Below, in pieces: positions 23,584 through 44,541 of a stretch of DNA of 64,000 nt. Origin of the DNA: Chlorokybus atmophyticus (lineage: Eukaryota > Streptophyta > Chlorokybophyceae > Chlorokybales > Chlorokybaceae). The stretch covers positions 51,771-115,770 of the forward strand of contig RHPI01001428.1 in NCBI GenBank assembly GCA_009103225.1, read 5' to 3'. Each line of letters begins with the position of its first letter. Position 1 is the stretch's first letter. The notes beneath the pieces are model-generated. The model saw nothing but the letters and a program-made list of their open reading frames with translations. It did no database searches and was not told the DNA's origin. A program made the position numbers and the translations under genes.

Positions 23584-25915
23584 GTTGAATGTAGCGCTGA
23601 TGTTCTTATATGTACACGAAGATTGTGTCATTTTTAACAACTTATATTCATACATCAAGTTTATATGAAGAAATTGTCACAATAAATCTTCAAAGTTCTT
23701 GTTGGCCCAAGTTGTAATGATTCTGGCACCGGGTAGCCTGCCAACAGCCGCGTAATCCGGCTCCACTACTTGCACAAGTAGTGGCACATTCAGCAAAGTT
23801 GAACGGGCAAATCACCATTGCAGCGGCTAGAGCCCCTTCTAGTATAGGCTTTCCAATGAGGCAGATGCTAAGCATGCAAGTACGCACACGAGCACACGTA
23901 CACACAGTAAAACATCTCAATAAAAGCCAAGGTAGTGGCTTGGCCTCGCTCCGTGTACTGATTATGTGCATGTAGGGCGGAGAGGCAGCCAGCAAGACAT
24001 AACAAATAGCATGTGCAAGTAGCTGCTTTGTTGCAGCAAGGTATAGTATGATGCATTGATGATACACAAGCTCATTTATTCATTACTTACCACTTCATAC
24101 ACATTTCTGAACACTTTTCCTACACATGGATGCACATGCCATTAAAACCACCTCGATAGGTTCCCTGATCAAGCTGTTACGAGAACGTTTTCGCAAAAGA
24201 TAGAGGGTCTCAAAATGTAAGCAAACATCATACATACTTAGATACGTGCCCCCGTGTGGTAATAGATTGCCTTGTGCTGCTTTTGTGCATGCTTGTGCTT
24301 GAGTGCATGCTGGTGAATTGTGTGCTTCAATGTGCTCGAGTGTACAAAAGATGGTATGCTTGCAGGATTGCATGCATAGTGTCACAAGCATTAGTCATGC
24401 ATGTTGTGACGCATACCAAGCATGCAAGCAGTCAGTGGCAGTCGCATATCATTTCACCGGGCTAAAGCTATGTACTTCTTCACTAACTACAACTACTTTG
24501 GCTACCCCGTTAGTCATGCATGCATGCGTGTATGCTCAATCATTACCTGTCCATGGCACCAGCACAAGCGTCAGGATAACGTAGTATGGACGCAGAGCAG
24601 CGTTACAGCAGGACAATGCAGCGTGCGAATGCGCCCCCCTCTCCTCTCTCTTTCTCTCGCCCCACTCCTCCACTCTCTCTCTCCCCTCCCTCTTCTCACG
24701 CCCCCTCTTCCTCTTCCCACGTCCGCCTCTGCCTTCTCATGGTTGTGCTGTAAGCCTTGCCGTTCTGTGTGTGAGGCAGGGCCCCTCTGCCCCGCCCCTT
24801 CTCACACAAACCTACTTGTAATTTAATACCAGCACAGCAAGGGTCCAATTACGTGTTTCCATCCCTAACAACCGCTCACAGCAACAACATACAGCAGCGT
24901 GCTATTGCACACAGTCACTGACATACGACAACTGCTCACGACGCTCCGGCCGCACCCGCCAGCACAGCGTCCTCCTCGGCAGTCGGTGGGACCGTCTGCA
25001 GCGGCGCCCAGACCCCTTTCTGCTCTGGCTCTCTCTGTGTCCCGGCACAGCCGACGCGCAGTGCAAGTCCGCACTGCACAGTGGTGCTGCAGCGTTGTGT
25101 CGTTGCTGCCGGTTAGGTGTGGGTGGTGAGTGCGTCTTGCATCAGATTCACGGACAGTCTCGCCGCATCTTTTGCACAACCTGTCCACTTTATGTCTTCA
25201 AAGCCACCTCAAGCTTATGTAGACGTCGCAAGCAACTCAAACCAGGCGGCACCGTGCATGGGAACATGTGCATGTTACTTGGCAACCATTACAAAGCCAC
25301 CCTCGTCACGTCCCCAGGCATCCCTTTGACAAAATGCATGACGCCATTGCTTGATGCAAAGTGAATGTGCATGTTGTGGGTGTTGCAAGCTTGCTAAGAC
25401 ATCAAGCCTATAGACACTCATACACAACTTGTCAGCTGCAACTTGAGTTACTCATACCTAAGCCCTTGACGGGGTGTTAACCTAGCTCACACAAACCCGC
25501 AACGCATACAACACACTGCGATGCGGAGAGAGGGTGCAGCGACCTGAAGAGAAGCTACCAATGCAAACTCTAAACTCAAATCATTGAGGAGGTGTACATA
25601 CAGCGCAGCTGAGCTGCCGCGAGGAGAGGCGTGCACTGCGCGGATCCAAAACAGGGGGATGGGGCTGAGTGAGGGAGCGGCCTGCTACGGTGCGGGGAAC
25701 GTGTCGGTGCGGACGATCGCGGTGGTGGTGGTGGTGGTGGTTGCGTGCGGGTGTTGGTAGTAGCGCTGCGTCCCGCCGGCTATGACCCGCTGTCTGGTGA
25801 AGGGGAGGCGTCGGAGGGTGTCTCGCATCATGTCCAGCAGCTCCGTGAAGAAGCGCGCGACGGTGTCCGCGAGCAGCCGCATCCTGTCTTGGAACGCGCG
25901 CAGTGCACGGTCGGT
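23584..25915. other. Intergenic DNA; no gene recognised
   Basis: TGCATG/GCATGC-rich sequence at about 24250-24420 and a pyrimidine-rich stretch (CTCTC, CCCTC runs) at about 24630-24730. Frames here lack family features. The right end must hold the 3' UTR of the DUF3611 gene. A (CCA)n-type run lies near 25720-25742. Confidence 0.55.
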
Positions 25916-27107
25916 TCAGCTGGTGACACCTCCTCCTCGCACGGTCCCCCCGCTGGTGGTCGCGCTCGATGAGGCGGAGGCAGAGGCGGCGAGCTTGGCG
26001 GCCTCGTCGTCCTTGAGCACCAGGCGCAGCAGCCACAGTGAGATGGCGAGGCCGATGAAGTGCGCAGCGACGGTGTTGGCGCTGGCCTGCACGAGGAAGA
26101 CGTCGAGCGCAAGCACGGGGGAGTACGCGCCGGCGCCGCCGCCCACGAGCGGGCTGGCCGGGGAGGTGAGCGTCTTGGCCACCAGCAGGCCCACCACGGC
26201 CTCGGCGCCAAGCACGGAGCTGGCAAGACCCACCATGTTGATGTAGATGCCGTTGGTCAAGTTGCGGATCACGTCCGCGCGGTTAGGACCCTGCGAGCAT
26301 GCGCGTTGCAAGAATGCATGCACAACACATGCACAGCGTGCATACACGGCTGCATGCACGCACAAATATGCACACGCCCATGTTCTCCAGTGTTGGATAT
26401 TGCTGCGCAATATTGTGCCATCAGCCAAGCACAAACACCCACATGCACACACGCACCTGTTTGGGCTTGGTGACTTTGAGGTGCAGGCGCTGTGCGAGGC
26501 GGGTGTAGCCGAATGCCCAGAACACGGACAGGAAGGCTGCGGCCAGGCCCGCTGCGGTGAGGTATAGCCCTGCGACGGATCCAAAGGTGTTTGCTGATGC
26601 TCTCTGCTGCGGGTTGAGCTGCTGTCCCTGCGTGCCGAACGCGATGGAGAACACCAGCACCACCGCGGACACCACGGAAAGCACCAGCTGCGACCAGAAG
26701 GACAGGTATCCCAGCTTGTTGAAGGCCTGCGCCGCCTTGCCCACGCGCCTAGCCACCGCCTCAAGCAACTCACGGGACGACGGCTCCGCCGGCCCGCCTG
26801 ACGCCGACGCTGGGTAGGAGGGCGTCCCTGCGGCCGACGACGCCGAGGACGGCGTCCTGCGGGGCCTCCTTGACGGCAGCCAAGGGAACCCTCCTCCCGC
26901 TCCTCCTCCCGCTGCGGCGGCGGCGGCTGTGGTGAAGAGCGAGGGCAGGCGTCGGTGACTGCGCGGCGGTGGCCGCCGCCGCAGCAGCGGGCATGCGTTG
27001 CGTCTCTGCTGCTGCCCGGGCACAGGCAGGAGCAGGCTAGGAGACCCCCGGAGGCTACCGCCGCTGGTGCTTGCCGTGGCGGCGGCCGCGACCACGAGCG
27101 ACGCCAT
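25916..27107 (-). CDS. DUF3611 family plastid membrane protein
   Basis: Two exons, 27107-26457 and 26290-25916; intron GT-AG, phase 0. The start MASLVVAAAATAS begins an Ala/Ser/Arg/Pro-rich leader of about 110 residues typical of a chloroplast transit peptide. The mature part has four probable membrane segments: around GYLSFWSQLVLSVVSAVV, GLYLTAAGLAAAFLSVFWAF, NMVGLASSVLGAEAVVGLLV, and the LDVFLVQASANTVAAHF region. The blocks SFWSQLV, SVFWAFGYTRLA and YSPVLALDVFLVQASAN are DUF3611 hallmarks. The family occurs in cyanobacteria and plastids and its biochemical role is unknown to me. It shares a 0.33-kb divergent promoter with augmin 3. Confidence 0.9.
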
Positions 27108-27436
27108 GTGCGCGACCCTCGTCCTCCCGCAGCCGCGCAACACCCGACAAGCTGTCAAGTCTCCCCTGGTGCTTGGGCGTGTGGTCTTTGTCCTTTTCTG
27201 CCCTCACACAGCTACCGCCGCCGCCGCCGGCCACGTGCGCACCCACCCCGACGCCGACGACAAGTTGGAGGTCCAGGACGCTGACTGTGATCCTCTCCCC
27301 TCACAGCCATGCAAAATCTCTGCCGCCTACACCAGATCTCCGATATCATCACCCCGCCAAACCCTAACCCTAACCCTAAACCCCCCTCCCCTTTGAATTG
27401 AATTCTCAACAGTCGGGGCTTCTCGTCGTTGGCGGC
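27108..27436. promoter_or_regulatory. Bidirectional promoter of DUF3611 and augmin 3 with telomere-type repeats
   Basis: Only 329 bp separate the two start codons. At 27358-27381 the sequence is AAACCCTAA followed by further CCCTAA/CCCTAAA units, i.e. telo-box plus interstitial telomere-like repeats, about 55 bp upstream of the augmin 3 ATG. No TATA box is evident. Confidence 0.65.
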
Positions 27437-30400
27437 ATGGGCGTCGCTGCCGCCGGCCCGGTCCGAGAAGGTGGGCCAGGCCTGGCGGCTGCTCTCAGGG
27501 ACGCATGCCCAGCGCGATACGCCGCAGCAGCAGAATGGCTAGGGGCTCTGCTGACGCCAGCAGCAGCGCCGCGGCAGCAGCAGGGAGAGGTGGAGCCGGC
27601 GGCGGCGCTGCTAACGCACGTGGCCGCCGCATGCGCTGCGGGAGGAGGGAGCACCGCACCACCGTCTCTGCTCACCGACCAGCAGCTGAGCGAGTGAGTG
27701 AGCTGCGATGCCCTCACCGAGGCGTTGCTCAAAATACATACTGCGCTGCATTGTGTGCTGTTGGGGCCAGGCCAATTTTGTTGCAGTGAATGTGGTTGTT
27801 GCTTCGAGGCTGCCACGGTGATCAATCCGCAATAAGGCATCACAAGACATGTGTATAGTTGATCCTGTTCTTACCCACGATGCATGGCGCTCACTCGTCA
27901 CTTGCCATTGCAGTTTCGAGCAGCTGGAGGCGCAGGGCAAAGTGCTCAGGGTGAGTACTGACAAGGATGGTAACATTGTCAAGGAGTCCTGCTTTTATAC
28001 GTGAGGGATGCCTGTGTGCTCTTCTTCTCGTGACGCGCACACAAAGGGACATCACATGCGCGTGCAGGGTGCCGAGCTGGAGGCGGCCATCAGCAGGCAG
28101 GCAAGGACAGCCTCGAGCGGTAGCCGCGTCGGAGGCGTGGGTGACGACAGCGATGATGATGATGATGATGACATCAGGTGCGTCCATGTGTGCGTGTGTG
28201 GTTGTGAGGACAGAAAGAGGGAAGGGGAAGGGTCCGGTGACGACATCCTCTCGGCAACAGAGAGCGCAGGTGCAGGGGGTTGGTGCGTGGGGTTGTGCCC
28301 GCGCCCCAGCGCCGTGGTGCGCCCCTCTCCCACTCCCTCACTGCGACTGTGTGCTGTACAAACAATTAGCCAACGAACACAACTCCTTGTATCTGAGGAC
28401 CCCTGATGACTGACAGTAGCTTTGGTCATGTTGGCGTTTCACGCACACGCGCTGCACGAGTGACCCAGTCTATCAAACATGACACAGGGAGCTGGTGTCG
28501 AGGGCGCGTGAGGAGGCGGCAGCATTGAGAATGCGAACACGTACCGTGCTTGCAGCACGGTGTCAAGGCGTGGCATCGTGCCGCGAGGCCATGGCAGCGG
28601 ACCGCCTGCGCCGCTCCGCCGCGCTTGCAAACGCACGCCGCGACCTCCGCGTTACCCAGGAGCGCGCTTTGCGTCGCGACAGCGCCTTTGCTGACCTCCT
28701 CGACCGCCTCGTCACGGCCACCCACGACATGGCGCGCATGCTGGGCTCCGCAGGTGCAATGCCGATGTTGTTGTGTTCAACGGACATGCTGCGCAGGGAC
28801 GAGCTGGTACTTACAGGCACTCGCGTGCAGGTGCTCAGTCGGGCGTGGTTGGCTGCGATTTGAGTGCGTACGCTGCGCGTGACACGGACTGCACGCGAGA
28901 ACTGCACCGCAGACACCTCGCGTCTGCTGCGGCTATTATGGACGGAGGCACGGAGGTCGCTTGCGCTGCACCGGCAGGTTGGCTTTGGCCCCACAATACA
29001 TCCCCTGGACTGTTGAGGTGAGGCTTTGCAATGCCACATGATCCTCTCTCATCTCATGCCTTGCAGGAGAGGACAGGCAGGGAGGAGCGCGAGCAGCCCG
29101 GGAGCGGGAAGAGCACGAGCTGACGCGCTTGGTGTCCATGTGAGTGATACAGCACTTCTCTGTTGGTTGGAGTAGCCGGTATCAACGATTGTTGTGATGT
29201 GACACGCACAGATGGGAGGTGAGTTTGGCGCAGCATGTGGACGCCAAGGTGTCCCTTGCCAAGGAGCGCGCGCGGCTCGACCTCCTCAGGACCGATTGCC
29301 ACCCGCAGCATCGCCTGTCTGCAGAGGGCGTGGAGGAGCGGCTCGAGCGCGTGCGGGCAGAGACCCGCGCCCTCCACACGCAGGTTTGATGCTGAGCCTG
29401 TTGCTGCAACCACATGCTGGGCCACGTGCGATGGCAACCCACCATGCGCCCGCAGGTCCTGCCAATACTGTTTCGGGAGGTTGCGCGACTGCAGCGTGTG
29501 CACGCCCTCCTAGGTGAGAGCGGATGTGGCGGTGGGGTATAATTGCAAGTAGGAGCGCATGCATGCAGTTGCTGAGACGGCAAAGCTGTGCAGGGGAGTA
29601 CAGAAGAGTGGAGACGACACAGCGCGCGCGTCAGTCAGAGCAGCAGCAGGTAAGCATGAAAGCAGGACGATGGCTGCTTCATGCTTGAGCGCGTCCCTTG
29701 AAGTGTTGTTCCTTTTTGCGTCGGCAGTTAGAGGAGCAGTTGGCAGCGCAGGCGGCGCGCAACGGCCTGCTTGCGGCGGCGTGCTCGGCCGACACGCGCC
29801 GCCTGCACCACGCCGCTCACCTACTCACCGACACTCGCAACGCCCTCGCCGAACTCGCCGCCAACAACGCCGCGCGATCGGTGAGCACAATCGTGCGCGC
29901 GTGCGACAGTGTGACGGCAACACACTCGCCGTTGCGTGAATTCTTCTCGCCTTGCAGGAGTTGTATAAGGATCTGAGGGAGCGCGCGGAGAGGGGGGTGC
30001 AGCGCAGCCGAGGGGGCAGCAGAGGCAAAGCGGATGCGTTTTTGCTGCGGCTTCACCGCATAGTCAACGACAGTGGCAGCGACGACGGGCGGGAGTCGCC
30101 CAACGAGTACGTGAGCGCACGCGTGCTGGCGCAGCAGTGCGCGAGCGCGAGAGAGGAGGCCCACAGGCTGGCGGGAGTGCTGCGTACCGACGTGCCAGAA
30201 GAGCGCCGTTGTGCTCACCAGCAGCTGTGAGAGCCCTGTTGCTTGTTGACTTCCCACGTAGCACTCTCATTCATGCACTGGTAAGGTGTGTTTGTGTTGC
30301 TGATATTCTTACTCACAGCTTGGAGAGGGTGCGTGCGACTGCTGCTCTGCTTGGCGTATCGCCTTCAGAAAGACATCACACCAACCACCAGCAGCAGAAG

Positions 30401-31035
30401 CTGCGCTTGCTGCCGCAGGTACGGTACTGTTGCAAGCAAAACCCTAGTGCATATCATCTGATGGTTTGCAACCAGCGCCATGTGAGTCAAAAGTTCCCTT
30501 CGCGCCACGCCCATATGCTGCGCAGTGGGTTAACGATCTGCGTATGTTGGCATCTGTTGTCCATGTTGTGTGACCGTGTGCATGTGCGCACGCGCGCATT
30601 ACTCTATCAACACAGTCACGTGAACGTTTTTACTACACCTACATCCACATTATACAAATGCATTTCTCCAAGATCTTCAACAAAGCATCTCAATGCAATT
30701 GTTCACATACATGTCAGTTGGGTATCCATAATGGTCCTCTTCACACAACAGTACGCGTGGTGACCAGCCACGAGTGAGTCGTTATCAGCTACCCAAGTCC
30801 GGTCTTTGTGCTGCAGGCTCTGGGCGAGGACGACATCATGGTTGCTGTGGAGTCTGCGCGCGAGGCTCTGGGTGCGCGCGTGGACGGGCTGACGAAAGAC
30901 CTCGCGCAGAAGCGCCGCCTCCACCAGCACGAGGGCGAGGGACAGCTGGAGCGCAGGGCGTGGACGCTACTACTCAACCGCCCCGAAGACCTCGCGCGAC
31001 GCGTAGCAGACCTCGCGCAGAGAGCTGGCCGCTGA
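27437..31035 (+). CDS. AUG3: Augmin complex subunit 3 (HAUS3-type), microtubule nucleation
   Basis: Thirteen exons: 27437-27693, 27914-27950, 28068-28177, 28488-28753, 28831-29017, 29077-29139, 29212-29383, 29456-29513, 29594-29649, 29728-29880, 29958-30226, 30319-30418, 30817-31035. They total 1947 nt, 648 aa, in frame throughout (plant AUG3 about 620 aa). Recognised pattern: N-terminal AEWLGALLTP and FEQLEAQGKVLRGAELE (cf. calponin-like/augmin N-terminus), long coiled coils, a middle block CTRELHRRHL, and a C-terminal block NRPEDLARRVADL. Family role: part of the eight-subunit augmin complex that recruits gamma-tubulin to existing microtubules in spindle and phragmoplast. An acidic Asp run lies near residue 130. 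Start is the first ATG. Sequence is divergent, so the assignment rests on collinear weak similarity. Confidence 0.8.
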
Positions 31036-31882
31036 TGAGGTGTATGCCAGTCTTGTGGCGGCAGGAAGGAAGAGTGCAGGACACGAGTCTCAGCAGCTGA
31101 CGAGCCAGCAGGGTTTGTAGGTTGGTGCATGGCATGCCATTGCAGGCCAGGTTTGAAAGACCAGCAGCCAAGCTTATGGTAGCACCTTGTGGCATGTTGA
31201 TCGTACCAGTCTGCTGTGCAAGGGCAAACATGATGCGTATATACGCGGATATTTCGGATACATATGTGCAACAGCAGTCGGCACGCCAGCTGGGCATGCT
31301 TGCGGAAATGGTACGACAAGAGCATAACAACTTTACAATACAGACACAGTCAACTGTCCATCAAGCTAACAGGAGAAACTGTGATGAGGGTTGTGATGTG
31401 ATGTTGTTGCTCTATGAAAGGTAGCAGCACAACTCCATCCTCAACCGTGTTGGCTGTGGACAAGGGCAGGATTGGGGCTTGCACCATTGGTGTGATTTGT
31501 CTCCAGGTTTCCACTGCGAACGGTCAGTGCAATACAGCACGGATAGCTGTGGCGGCACGCCCGAGGAGGGAAACGGTTCCTTCATTGCTCGTGGTGTAAT
31601 GCTGGTATTCTTCTTACGTATGCCGCAGCAAGGTATGCATGGCACACACAGCTTGTGCTGTCCAGTCAGCTACAACAAGCTGAATCCTGTACAACGCCAT
31701 CCCAATGTGGAGAACTGCCAACTAGGACCGTCCCGCCCACCCCTCCTGCTGCTCTAACCCTCTCTGTGTGCATACACCCACTGCTCTAGAGTAAAATAAA
31801 ATACACTACTGATGCTGTACACTATCCAATTGCGGCGCGTGCCCCAAACTATTCCTACACAACACGTCACACCTCAACGGTG
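31036..31882. other. Region between convergent genes; one unassigned open stretch
   Basis: Holds the 3' flanks of augmin 3 (plus) and the DUF1992 gene (minus). A plus frame open over 31122-31424, without a convincing ATG at its start, includes MMRIYADISDTYVQQQSARQ and could be an exon remnant; I do not recognise it. Nothing else is supported. Confidence 0.45.
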
Positions 31883-33427
31883 TCATGCGAGCGAGGAGAA
31901 CCAGTTGTGGATGGCGTCGCTGATGCGCCAGAGCGTGCCGCGGCGCTCGTCGCCTCCGCCCACCACCGTCAGAGCGGACGAGGAGGAGGAGGAGGGCGAG
32001 CGCGCGTAGGAAGGGGAGGTGCGATGAGTAGTGTATGGCGTTGCGTGCGGGAGAGGGGGGAAGGTGGCGGGCAGGCGCGCGAGCTCTCGCGCCATGGCGT
32101 AGGGTCTCGCCTGCAGTCCGAACGGCGCCTTGAGGTTGTACAGCAGCACGCGGCGGTTGATCGCGAACAGCTCGCCCTCGAGACGCGCCAACTCGGCACG
32201 CCAACGCGCCGCCGCCCACGCGTCGTCCACCGCGTCGGGCTGCCGATGCTGCTGTTGACGCAGCCTGGCCTGCGCGATCAGGGCGTCGCGCCAACGACGG
32301 ATGTCGCCGCTGATGTCGCGCTGAAGCTGAACCTGCTCGACCACCCCAACCAGTGAGAAACGCGCATGTGGGGTGTGTCTCTGTAGGCGAAAGAACATTC
32401 CCATGTGTGCACCCACACATGGGGGCCTGCCTGCCTGCGTGCGTGTGCGTGCGCACGTGCGTGCACGCGTGCTTGTGAGCATGTGCAGATGCGTGTGGGT
32501 GTCGGTACAGTTGCGCACGCGCATGCATGCGGGCGCGCAAGTACGTGCGCATGTGCGCATGCGTGCGCACACGTGGGCGTGCGCGTGTGTGCGTGTGTGC
32601 ACCCGTCCACAGGTGCGAGTGCGTGCATGCATGCACATCTGTGTAAGATTGCATACCCACTCAGGAGCGAAGCCGCTGTTGCCCACGACGCGCCACGCCA
32701 TGTCCTCCGCCGGATCTGCGCCAGGCCAATACGCTCAGCCATGTGATGATACAGCAGGCGTGCGAGCTGGCTGCTTACCCACGTGCGGGTTGGTCACGAG
32801 CACCAGCGGCTGCAGCAGAGCAGACGAATGAGTTACGCAGTCAGTACCAAGTATAATGTCAGGATGAGTGTGATGCTGGTGGCTGGGTGCAGGATATCCG
32901 ACTTGACACGACACAACCAACTGATGGACAGACTGGTTTCGCACGTGCTGCTGCTGCTGCTGCATCCGCACCATGACCAATTCACATGTTGCCATATATG
33001 CAGTTGTAGTATGACACGAATGAGTGGACAGATGCAGCATGCATACAACCACTCAATGTGACTCGCTCGTCAGGGGAATGCGTGCCGTAGCGGAGATGAG
33101 TTGGTTCGTTTGTACCTTTCCCTTTCCTCGTAGGTTTGTAAAGTCCCCCTCTCTCATGGCCTGCTGTATGCGCTGCTCCACCACACCGCTGCGAGACTGA
33201 CCACCCTCGCCGCCACCCTCGCTACCGATCAGCGCCGCCGCCGCAGCCGCCTGCTCCTCCTCGCCTCCTCCTCCTCCTCCTCCTCCTCCTCCTGCTGCTG
33301 CTGCCTTGTGGGTGTTGCTGTTGCTGTTGCTGCTGGCGACGAGTGAGTCTCTGAGCTCTTTGGCGATGCGTCGCTGCAGCACAACGCGCCGCGCAGCAGC
33401 CACGCGCTCAGCAACAGACGACGCCAT
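31883..33427 (-). CDS. DUF1992 / DNAJC28-like conserved-domain protein
   Basis: Exons 33427-33116, 32809-32779, 32715-32657, 32332-31883; 852 nt, 283 aa, phases consistent. The DUF1992 core spans exons 1-4: VEQRIQQAMREGDFTNLRG, KGKPLVLVTNPHVD, MAWRVVGNSGFAPEW, then a long helix with basic and acidic residues. No J domain is present, as in bacterial and plant stand-alone DUF1992 proteins. The N-terminus (MASSVAERVAAARRVVLQRR) is basic and Ser/Ala-rich, compatible with organelle import, and is followed by a polyglycine run. The C-terminus is Ser/Pro-rich with RISDAIHNWF. Function is poorly known; the animal homolog is DNAJC28. Exon 2 is only 31 nt. Intron 3 is a purine-pyrimidine alternating stretch. 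Confidence 0.88.
32395..32640. repeat. Alternating purine-pyrimidine (GT/GC/CA) tract in the DUF1992 intron 3
   Basis: Nearly continuous alternation of G/A with T/C, in irregular GTGC, GCAT and CACG units, over about 245 bp, filling most of the intron between 32656 and 32333. Such sequence favours left-handed (Z) DNA. No single perfect repeat unit. Confidence 0.8.
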
Positions 33428-35308
33428 GACGGCGATCTTCCACGCCTGCGGCGCAGGCGTGGAAGCACCGCAGGCGCCGCCTCCGCCTCCGCACGACGAT
33501 GCAAGCGTAACATGCTTATACCTGGGCTAATGGCCATCAACAGCATGAGTAGACAAGTTGCATCACAATGTGTGCTGCAAGTTGTTGAGTGTCTCTGTTG
33601 TGGTGGTGGAGCAACGTCCAGGTAGTTGTAACATTGTTATCAAATAAAAGTAGATAAACAGCAATCTCAATAAACATAAGCAAATACCGCTACGTGTCAC
33701 GTATTGCACACAAGTCGAAACGCGCCTGCTGTTTGATGTGCACGTAATTGGAGTAATGGGTTTTATGTATGCGTGCAAATTAACCGGTAGTGTATTGTGT
33801 GTATGGAAAGAGGTTTGAGAGTGAGCCTAAATCCACAAGCGCCGCTTGGCAGTATGTGTTGTTGCTTAGGCTGCAAGGTGATGTTATTCCACTCGGATGA
33901 TACCAGTAGTCGCCGAAGAAAACTGCTTAATAATGAACAGAGGGCAGTAGTTGTTAAATAGATAAGCATATTGCATTAAATGCTTACTATATGAGAATAT
34001 TATTAAGTACATCACCCCATTTATAAATTTAAGCTATCTAGTACTTATGTGCTTTTAACACACAAATGTTTCATTGCATGAACATTTGTGTGTTAAGCCA
34101 TGCACAATCAGCATGATTACGAATTTTGATACATTATAAGCGTCATACCAAATGATTTGCAATGTACAAGTGATATACATGTAAGGCAAGTGTAGAAGTT
34201 GATTTTGAATTTCGCACTTAGTATACCACAATTGTGTTTGCAAACACAATTGCAAACGCAAATGTAATTACAATGTTGATTTGCAATACTGACCTTTGTA
34301 TCATCAATCTTCATATGTAATATCACATATCCCTTTAATCAACTAAAAATGATATTGGTAACCATAGTCGAAATGGCACTCGATGAGAAATGCAGTTGTA
34401 TTATGATAATGATATTATCTAACATAATGTCATTTGAACACGTGTATTGCTTAAGCGTATATCCAACTTGTGCTGATAAAAAAATGTAAAAACCGTGTAT
34501 ATACGAGATGACAAACTTGTGTTCAATGCATACGTGGTATTTGCAAATTCAAAATGAATCAGTGCAAAGCCGCAATATGCACTTCACAGATATTTGAACG
34601 AGGTTGATGACAGGAAACAAGATGAGAACTTACGGATGCTGAAAACACGACATGGCACTACCGCACGTAACTTGACAAGGTTGCATTTGCATCAACTACG
34701 GCATGTATTAGTTTAATGTAGTACTTGCTATTATGACTAATCAAAAACAGGATATATAGTACAAAAAAGTACTTGTCTCGAACGAGTACAAATCGACAAC
34801 ATCTACAAGCTCATTGAGGTTTCAGACCCTACAGACTCTGATATATCAGAGCCTCTTGTCATGGCTCATGATTTGTGAGTTGAGTCATGAGCTATGACTC
34901 ATGGCTGAGAGTCGTTGCACTGTACCCATCCCGAGTCCTGAAACGAGGGAGCCGGTGGGTACAGGTGTTGTAATAGCGTCAATAGTAATGACTCATAGGC
35001 CATGAGTTATAGCTCTCACCCCGAGGCGACCATAATAGATGTGCGAAGATGCCATGCTGATGGTGCGAGTCAATGTCGCAACAAACCATGCTGACATCGC
35101 GGGAAGCAAGCTCCTGTGTGCTTGCTTGTCGTCCGCCTGCTTCGCCTCAACCGGGGCGGCAGCGGCGGCGGCCATGCCGCTTCACGGCGCCGCCCGCCTG
35201 TGCTGTGGCACGCCTAAAACTTCATCAGTGTCATCGCACCCAAGGTTGACAGCAGCTAGTAGCTGCAGCAGCAGCAGCAGCCCAAGTGGTCGTTGGTGAG
35301 GCCCGTCC
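33428..35308. promoter_or_regulatory. AT-rich divergent intergenic region between DUF1992 and HEATR5
   Basis: Markedly more AT-rich than the flanking genes, no coding frame. Contains a perfect 16-bp inverted repeat with 10-nt loop (34056-34071 / 34082-34097). Near HEATR5 it has three TGA(G/C)TCA sites at 34881-34887, 34895-34901 and 34989-34995. CAG/CAGC repeats lie at about 35260-35285. Both genes are presumably driven from its ends. Confidence 0.5.

Positions 35309-44541
<9,233 letters not shown>

Noticed and set aside
24422..24826. 134-codon plus-strand frame through the CT-rich region
   Set aside because: Composition is explained by a CTCTC/CCCTC low-complexity run; no splice or family support.
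29574..29593. An earlier AG acceptor for augmin 3 exon 9 (after ATGCAG at about 29567)
   Set aside because: It puts the following exons out of frame with the conserved block; the acceptor before 29594 (GTGCAG) restores the frame and removes an insertion relative to the family.
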